The translations under genes were made by a program, and so were the position numbers. From WJMT01 sp964456985 (GTDB taxonomy: Bacteria; Acidobacteriota; Aminicenantia; Aminicenantales; Aminicenantaceae): a DNA stretch of 53,562 bases. Of this stretch, positions 50,401 through 53,562 are shown one piece after another. How positions within the stretch are numbered: position 1 is the stretch's first letter; each line of letters begins with the position of its first letter. The notes under the pieces are model-generated. The model saw only the letters and a list, made by a program, of their open reading frames with translations, was not told the DNA's origin and did no database searches. The stretch is from positions 1 through 53,562 of the forward strand of contig CAYWDH010000014.1 in assembly GCA_964456985.1 (NCBI GenBank), in the 5' to 3' direction.

Positions 50401-52520
50401 CGATCTCTTTTTTTTCGGGCACTATGGAGAGGGGGAATATCGGTTTTTTTAGGGATCGGTTCGTGTGAATTTCCTGATACTTCCAGGTGAAGCTGTTCCA
50501 CAGACTGCTTATTACTGCGCAGGGAAGCTGCCTGGCCGATCATATACAGCCCTTCTTGAAGCTGCTCTTTAGAAGAAAGCTTCCTGATGCGGTCTTTTTC
50601 TCCTTTTTTCCCTAGAATGAATTTTTCTCCTTTTGCCGCAATACGAAGGCGGCCGAGATTCATATGTTCCAGATTTTTCTTTACCTGGTCTTTAGGGATT
50701 TGGCTCTTGGACAGTCTTTTTTTCTCTTTTATAAATGTCTCATAGTATGGTGTTATAACGCACCGAGTGGAATGTCCAGGCCCTGTTTCAAGCAGTCCGG
50801 TTTCCTTGCAGCCGACAACAACATCCTGGTATGTCCTGGAGAGAGCTCCGGTGTTAACAGCTTCATGTGTGAACAAGTAAGCGGTTCCCATTACCACTCC
50901 GATCCGGACCCCCCGTTTTGTAAGCGGGACTGTGATGGCTTCAAGCATAGAGACTGATTGTCTGTCATGAATCCCCCCTGCATAGAGCACACGGCAGGAT
51001 TTGGCTTCCTTTTCATCAGAACCAATAAGCTGAAGAAGTTCGTTGGTCATCAATTCCCAGAGGACAAAACTTGAATAAGGCCCTACATGTCCGCCGGCTT
51101 CATTTCCCTCAAGAATAAAACGGCGGTGCCCGGAATTGTAGAAGAGCTGCAGGATAGCTGTGGTAGGAACATGGGCATACACCTGAATTCCTTGGTCCTC
51201 TAGAGACTTTGCCTGGTCTGGCCGGCCCCCTGCTAACAGGACGTAGGGAGGTTTTGTATCTTGAATGGCTTTTAGCTGTGGCTTTAGAATTTGAGGTGTT
51301 ATAAAGCCGAGAAGCCCAGCTCCCCAGGGTTTATCAATAAGTTTCTTCCGGGTATCCTTAAGGATTTTTTTTGAAATATTTCCTTTAAGTTGACCCAGAG
51401 CTATGGTTGGGAGCGCTCCTTTGTCAGCGATTGCAGAGGCGAACTCCGGGTTGTCACTGACCCAGCTCATTGGTCCTTGTACAATGGGAAATCGAGTGTT
51501 GTGACTCTCAGCTAAGGGCCCTCCTTCGCAGAGAGGTCTTATGGAGAAAGATTCAGCTGGATATGTAAAGGCGTTTTGTTTTATGGTTTCGATCACATCT
51601 TTAAGCCTCTTGAATCCTCGGGCAATGGAAATCGCAAAACAGGCATCTTGGCCCATAGGGATCAAATGTTGCTCTGGATCGGACCATCCGGTTCTGCGCT
51701 GAACTTCTTTCCACCAATCTCTCTTGATCTTTTCTTTAGCGATCTTTATGGTAGTTGATTTTGCCGCCATGACCTCAAATGATTTAAAAGAGGATGATTG
51801 AGGCGTATGCAGTACGCGAATTCTTTCCCCAGCAGGTCCCCGGATAACTATTGTCTGAAGACTGTCGGATGACGAGACGAATTTCCTCATCTTTGGACTC
51901 AGGGCAGACTCGAAACTGAGGCATAGCGGCCAGTCCAGCACTCCTCCCGAGGCTCCTGCTGCGGTACAGGCCCCTATGGTGTGAAGTCCGATACCTCCAT
52001 GGGGATATATTTCACATTTTATGACATTCTTGAGACGCTGAAGGAGAATAAATGTTGTCTCTTCGCCCACTCTTCCTCCAGCCTCATTCCCCTTTGCGAT
52101 AATCCCGTTTGCTCCGGATTTCTGAGCCTCGATGGCTTCCTTTAGGTTAATTGCTTCGATAATGACGAATGATCCAAGAGAATGCCAGGCTGAGACCTGA
52201 CGCTTCATTGCTCTGGATGGAGGTCCGGATAAAATAACAACCGGAGGGATAACAGAAAGCGTTTCTTGTAATGAGGCGGATAGTGTTTCGTCAAAAGCTG
52301 ATATTTTCATTCCGAAGAAAGGACCACCGAGTTTAGCAATTTTTTCAATGGAACTCAGAGCTTGACGGACATCTGCACTATATTCAAGGTTTACAATTCC
52401 AAAAGCGCCTGCTTTGCTTGCGGCTATCGGAAGGGATGTATCTTGAATATTTCCTGTTGTTATGATAAATATTTTAAATTTTTCAGGGCTGGAAAAATTA
52501 TTCCCGGTATTTATATCCAT
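44472..52520 (-). CDS. PUFA/polyketide synthase A: NPD-NPD-KS-AT-ACP-KR-DH
   Basis: A 2682-residue multienzyme. Two PfaD/nitronate-monooxygenase-like flavin barrels (about 15-330 and 335-600; 'GNEAGGRVG' R150 and 'GNEAGGHVG' H478) open it. They are followed by ketosynthase (about 705-1165; C906, H1041, H1079), acyltransferase (about 1285-1590; S1378 in 'AGHSYGE', H1482), one ACP (about 1762-1838; S1795 in 'DLGVSSIKRIEIL', the Pfa-type signature), a ketoreductase with its structural half (about 1885-2350; GGARGI at 2119-2124, S2293, Y2306) and a dehydratase (about 2413-2672; H2426-x3-G-x4-P, D2596-x3-Q). All catalytic residues except R150 look intact. A full reducing cycle is thus fused in one chain. 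No thioesterase is present. It is first in its operon, behind a good promoter. Confidence 0.94.
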   Translation of the reverse strand: MDINTGNNFSSPEKFKIFIITTGNIQDTSLPIAASKAGAFGIVNLEYSADVRQALSSIEKIAKLGGPFFGMKISAFDETLSASLQETLSVIPPVVILSGPPSRAMKRQVSAWHSLGSFVIIEAINLKEAIEAQKSGANGIIAKGNEAGGRVGEETTFILLQRLKNVIKCEIYPHGGIGLHTIGACTAAGASGGVLDWPLCLSFESALSPKMRKFVSSSDSLQTIVIRGPAGERIRVLHTPQSSSFKSFEVMAAKSTTIKIAKEKIKRDWWKEVQRRTGWSDPEQHLIPMGQDACFAISIARGFKRLKDVIETIKQNAFTYPAESFSIRPLCEGGPLAESHNTRFPIVQGPMSWVSDNPEFASAIADKGALPTIALGQLKGNISKKILKDTRKKLIDKPWGAGLLGFITPQILKPQLKAIQDTKPPYVLLAGGRPDQAKSLEDQGIQVYAHVPTTAILQLFYNSGHRRFILEGNEAGGHVGPYSSFVLWELMTNELLQLIGSDEKEAKSCRVLYAGGIHDRQSVSMLEAITVPLTKRGVRIGVVMGTAYLFTHEAVNTGALSRTYQDVVVGCKETGLLETGPGHSTRCVITPYYETFIKEKKRLSKSQIPKDQVKKNLEHMNLGRLRIAAKGEKFILGKKGEKDRIRKLSSKEQLQEGLYMIGQAASLRSNKQSVEQLHLEVSGNSHEPIPKKTDIPPLHSARKKRDRNDIAIIAVSCFLPGSENVKAYWKNICHKKNSLQEIPKERWDWRIYYSQDRYAKDKIYSKWGGFIDDVLFDPFFYGMPPSSVKSIDPVQLLTLEAVKTALDDAGYSELKFNRDRTSVIIGTGGGIPDHGIGYTFRSMLPHYLNSNSSSHHPAEDIISALGRRLPEWTEESFAGFLGNVSPGRVANRFDLGGTNFSVDAACASSLAAVEVAVRMLQAGTCDMAIVGGCDTMMSPFVYLSFSKTQALSPSGHCRPLSTEAEGIIISEGIVITILKRLSDAEKDGDHIYAVIKGTGSSSDGKAKGITAPSARGQIRALEQAYTNAATAPESIDLIEMHATGTLIGDSVEIEALQEFFGFHKGHSCALGTVKSMIGHTKSAAGLASLAKTALALHYKILPPTLGVTNPNPLLENRESPFYINTETRPWIKRKKYLPRRAGVSAFGFGGTNFHAVLEEYDHKSKTKHSRASHFPRDTELFLWKGGSVQEISYKLEYILHNPASSQNFAWYAGKLAFEHDHNQGHLCLSIVARSPEDLMIKIRKAKSFLISPDKEILFDPTGIYFTATPLLSDKAKLAFLFPGQGSQYTNMLSPLALEFECVRKPFEDAGFLLSSNLPRLLGDYIFPQPVFIDKEQKILSSALKETNIAQPALGAAEWGMYSLLSELNIVPDMMAGHSYGELPALCAAGIFDEEELYRLSEIRGRFMAAAGRENPGIMAAVMASSEQVHSVIANIKDVSMANINSPKQTVISGTNKAIRESLDRLKKMNIPANLIPVSCSFHTSSMKKARDQYQKVLSDTQMNAPKIPVYSNLNASIYRDPVQDICHKLAELMVNPVCFQRVIETMYKDGARIFLEVGPKNILTNLTNEILKGKDFCAIATDHHAKKGNECFFHALAKLASEGAPLSVGFLYQQTETPWLKRQPKKVEKSKKDLWLVNGYRAVPLDQKNQTPEKKRSELSFFNMFNTGTGNNGTQNLIDWLQKENNSGNKGEVLKKFQKLMNHFLKIQKEVYQSYLQSAHNQENQETRESQKEKKQNNTFPEARPENNQNESHSEHDDKDDIQTKLLDIICERTGYPKEMLDLDLDIEADLGVSSIKRIEILSIFQQKYLPYALNDDDMEKISSLRTLRDIIQIIQNKQKKAPIYKKDSPAPQSNKVLHSKRASKRYVPCVVEANAVNNSLSIKKNSVWLITDDGRGIARKFASRIKRQGFRPVLLSMHETHSSGSVPCFRWPFRDPEKLDHTITQLKNEIGPPSGLIHLAPLNKISSFLEMSHKQWRTRLEQDIKSLFLLFKAVENDLKLAAQNGEGLVFGATQMGGTFGFNHNEIPIFPGHGGITGFLKSLAHEYPEFRIRCLDFSPKVPNKKIIDILAEEFLRESDSIEVGFDGNKRMTLGYKKEDLTNGQGHPLIDSSSHILILGGARGITALLSHNIAKQYKPTLIIAGRSSLPSQEDPLLSKLKKKEEIIQKLIEKKKSSAETYKPIDIEKTYQQLMRDREIRENLSSLKKAGARCEYHSVDVRNEKEVIGLVDYIYEKFGRLDGVIYGAGIIEDKLCSEKTYDSFNRVFDTKAHGAFALIQRLRKEDLKFLVFFSSIAGIFGNRGQTDYAAGNEILNKLALSLANEWPARIISINWGPWESKGMVSPELKKEFLRQGINLIDPEKALQFMDSELRSSEHNQPEVIFASMDWPIPSKVPAQKKTSQHTSDRVIQVNRLFSIENDIYLKDHIINGKPVLPLAFALEWIQRAVLENWPEYSYVSFQNLSVTEGIVFNSLPKTIHLFIHPNKTCSGKTKKAKIMLSSSDDKSKHFYQANIKIFSDSPIISDNENFLLSSSHKPKFSLNEIYNSWLFHGPCFHHIEKIKGINRQGIIGTIEAVPASSCLSKTKDKWSINPFILDCALQFLLIWTRQFWDTTGYPMGFQSFESIENLSNEPYDCRAKVYPEIPGQMLRSDITLFDRSEVPVVTWQGIEVYCRKDWNISIKK

Positions 52521-52580
52521 TATTTAGTGAAAAAAATCTGATTTTTCTGGTGATGAGGATTTTTGCTAAACTGCCTCAAA

Positions 52581-52610
52581 ATTATAACCTTTGAGCCACA
52601 ACCATATCAA
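52581..52610 (-). promoter_or_regulatory. promoter of the synthase operon
   Basis: On the minus strand TTGATA (52605-52610) and TATAAT (52581-52586) are 18 bp apart. The start site would be near 52574, giving a leader of about 55 nt before the ATG at 52520. No clear Shine-Dalgarno precedes that ATG. Confidence 0.5.
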
Positions 52611-52672
52611 CCATATACCTAAAAAACTATCTGAGTCAATGAAAATTTAGAAGTTGAAGCAAAACCTCGTTT

Positions 52673-52710
52673 CTCATCTATAGGCCACCGGTTCGAATCC
52701 GGCCAAGCGT
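52673..52710 (+). repeat. decayed third copy of the tRNA-Arg 3' end
   Basis: The sequence follows the tRNA-Arg 3' part (anticodon-arm 3' side, T arm, acceptor 3' side) with about five substitutions; the T loop GGTTCGAATCC is intact. The first T-stem pair is broken and the acceptor reads AAGCGT instead of AGGCGT. No 5' tRNA half is present. Similarity continues into the terminator that follows, as it does after the intact tRNA. It looks like an old attachment site or duplication scar. Confidence 0.8.
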
Positions 52711-52717
52711 ATCTTCT

Positions 52718-52755
52718 CTAACTGCTTATAAATAATAGAGTTAGGTATTTTTTTT
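52718..52755 (+). terminator. intrinsic terminator after the tRNA relic
   Basis: CTAACT (52718-52723) and AGTTAG (52739-52744) form a stem, followed by GTA and a run of eight T. The stem and 14 bases of the loop match the hairpin after the intact tRNA-Arg (18891-18917). Confidence 0.65.
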
Positions 52756-52901
52756 GAAAGGTATCTTTTTCCTAGTTCATCTTAATGGTGTCTTTGAGGA
52801 GTGTCCTATTCCCAGCTAGACTAATCATTGAGGCTAAGTGGGGTTTAGTTTGGAACGTTGATAAGACGCATTCATTTCTTACAATAATTTATAACAAATC
52901 C

Positions 52902-52928
52902 TTGACATGTTCATTTATATGTTATAAT
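52902..52928 (+). promoter_or_regulatory. promoter/operator of the second padR gene
   Basis: TTGACA (52902-52907) and TATAAT (52923-52928) are perfect boxes, though only 15 bp apart. An inverted pair ACAT-N10-ATGT (52905-52922) spans the spacer and resembles PadR operators. The PadR ATG is 30 bp downstream. Confidence 0.5.
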
Positions 52929-52958
52929 TAATTAAAAGATATCAATTGGAGTAATGTC

Positions 52959-53279
52959 ATGTATACACTGAATAGGACAGAGGAGGAAATTTTACTCACT
53001 ATATGGGATTTGAATGATGATGCCTATCTTGTCTCTATCCGAAAACGAATGAACAAAGAATTAGGAAAAACGTTAACAGTAGGAGCAATCCATATTTCTT
53101 TGATACGATTGGAAAAGGCCGGAATTATAGTATCCCATTTTGGGCTAGCTACCCCAAAAAGAGGGGGTCGCAGAAAAAAGATATATCAGCTAACGAAGTC
53201 AGGTATAGAAGTATTAAAAAAATACAAGAGGAAACGAGATAAATTATGGGCAAATTTTTGTGAATCGCTTTCAATATGA
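52959..53279 (+). CDS. PadR family transcriptional regulator
   Basis: The 106-residue protein is a PadR winged helix ('NRTEEEILLTIWDLNDDAYLVSIRKRM', 'TVGAIHISLIRLEKAGIIVSHFG', 'GGRRKKIYQLTKSGIEVL'). GGAG precedes the ATG at about 8 nt. Its stop overlaps the start of a large ABC permease gene (ATGA), so regulator and permease are co-expressed, as in the pair at 28414-31313. Confidence 0.92.
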   Translation: MYTLNRTEEEILLTIWDLNDDAYLVSIRKRMNKELGKTLTVGAIHISLIRLEKAGIIVSHFGLATPKRGGRRKKIYQLTKSGIEVLKKYKRKRDKLWANFCESLSI

Positions 53280-53562
53280 CAATGTCTAAAAGAAATAACA
53301 GATTCCATAAGCCGCCTTCATTTTTAGAAAGATTCCTCCAGACCATGTTGTCAGCATATGAAAGAGAAGGATTATGCGGCGATTTCGAAGAGATATATAA
53401 CGATTATATCGAAGAGAAGGGCAATCTAAGGGCAAGGCTATGGTACTTGGCGCAAATACTGGCATATTTCCCAAGATTTATTTCCAACGCAATATATTGG
53501 AGAGTAAAAATGATTAAAAGCTACTTAAAAATCGCCATAAGGAATCTTAAAAAACATAAGGC
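53276..53562 (+). CDS. FtsX-type ABC permease with prefix domain (5' end only)
   Basis: An ATG at 53276 overlaps the padR stop and opens a frame that continues to the window edge (95 codons). The start is the same prefix domain as in the 855-residue permease ('PPSFLERFLQTMLSAYEREGLCGDFEEIYNDY', 'RLWYLAQILAYFPRFISNAIYWRVKM'), followed by 'IKSYLKIAIRNLKKHK', the sequence leading into the first FtsX helix. A second ATG six bases on is an alternative start. Incomplete at the 3' end. Confidence 0.9.
   Translation, partial: MTMSKRNNRFHKPPSFLERFLQTMLSAYEREGLCGDFEEIYNDYIEEKGNLRARLWYLAQILAYFPRFISNAIYWRVKMIKSYLKIAIRNLKKHK

Noticed and set aside
52673..52710. Third tRNA gene
   Set aside because: Half molecule with substitutions that break pairing; it is a relic.

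Overview
The window looks like chromosomal DNA of a Gram-negative, AT-leaning bacterium. It encodes TonB/ExbB/ExbD, Lol-type ABC permeases, a LolA-like periplasmic carrier and a predicted outer-membrane barrel, so there is an outer membrane. PadR regulators paired with very large FtsX-type permeases that carry an N-terminal prefix domain are common in Acidobacteriota and Candidatus Aminicenantes. I infer a lineage of that kind; nothing here proves it.

Layout. (1) 1-18.8 kb is ordinary core genome: a ParB-like gene overlapping a spore-photoproduct-lyase-family radical SAM gene; a tonB-exbB-exbD operon; tgt-yajC-secD-secF; an HD-GYP gene beside a paralogous helical-repeat gene; ychF with a possible 22-codon leader; lepB; a membrane phosphatase-fold protein with degenerate catalytic residues; a SAM hydroxide adenosyltransferase; recD2; and tRNA-Arg(CCU). 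(2) 18.84-28.31 kb is a 9.4-kb, very AT-rich integrative element inserted in the 3' end of tRNA-Arg. A perfect 47-bp direct repeat bounds it. It carries a tyrosine recombinase with a fused excisionase-like HTH, candidate integrase-arm repeats at both ends, four phased 10-bp repeats near attR, small regulators, and a cargo of unfamiliar genes resembling phage-defence modules (HTH-GHKL ATPase, multi-HTH protein, HEPN/Abi_C-like protein). (3) 28.3-31.4 kb holds a PadR regulator and a large ABC permease. (4) 31.6-52.5 kb is a co-directional ten-gene cluster read right to left: two giant PUFA-synthase-like iterative synthases, an ACP, a phosphodiesterase-fold enzyme, an alpha/beta hydrolase, an outer-membrane barrel, a Lol-like ABC exporter (ATPase plus two permeases) and a LolA-like carrier. 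(5) 52.67-52.76 kb holds a decayed third copy of the tRNA-Arg 3' end and its terminator, followed by a second PadR/ABC-permease pair cut by the window edge.

How it fits together. The synthases lack a fused thioesterase and carry only one ACP plus one free ACP. Synthase B brings its own phosphopantetheinyl transferase to activate them. The downstream genes look like a dedicated route that modifies or releases a lipid and moves it from the inner membrane across the periplasm to the outer membrane. That lipid production-plus-export locus, lying between tRNA-Arg 3'-end copies, is the most interesting system in the window. The putative defence cargo of the neighbouring integrative element comes second.
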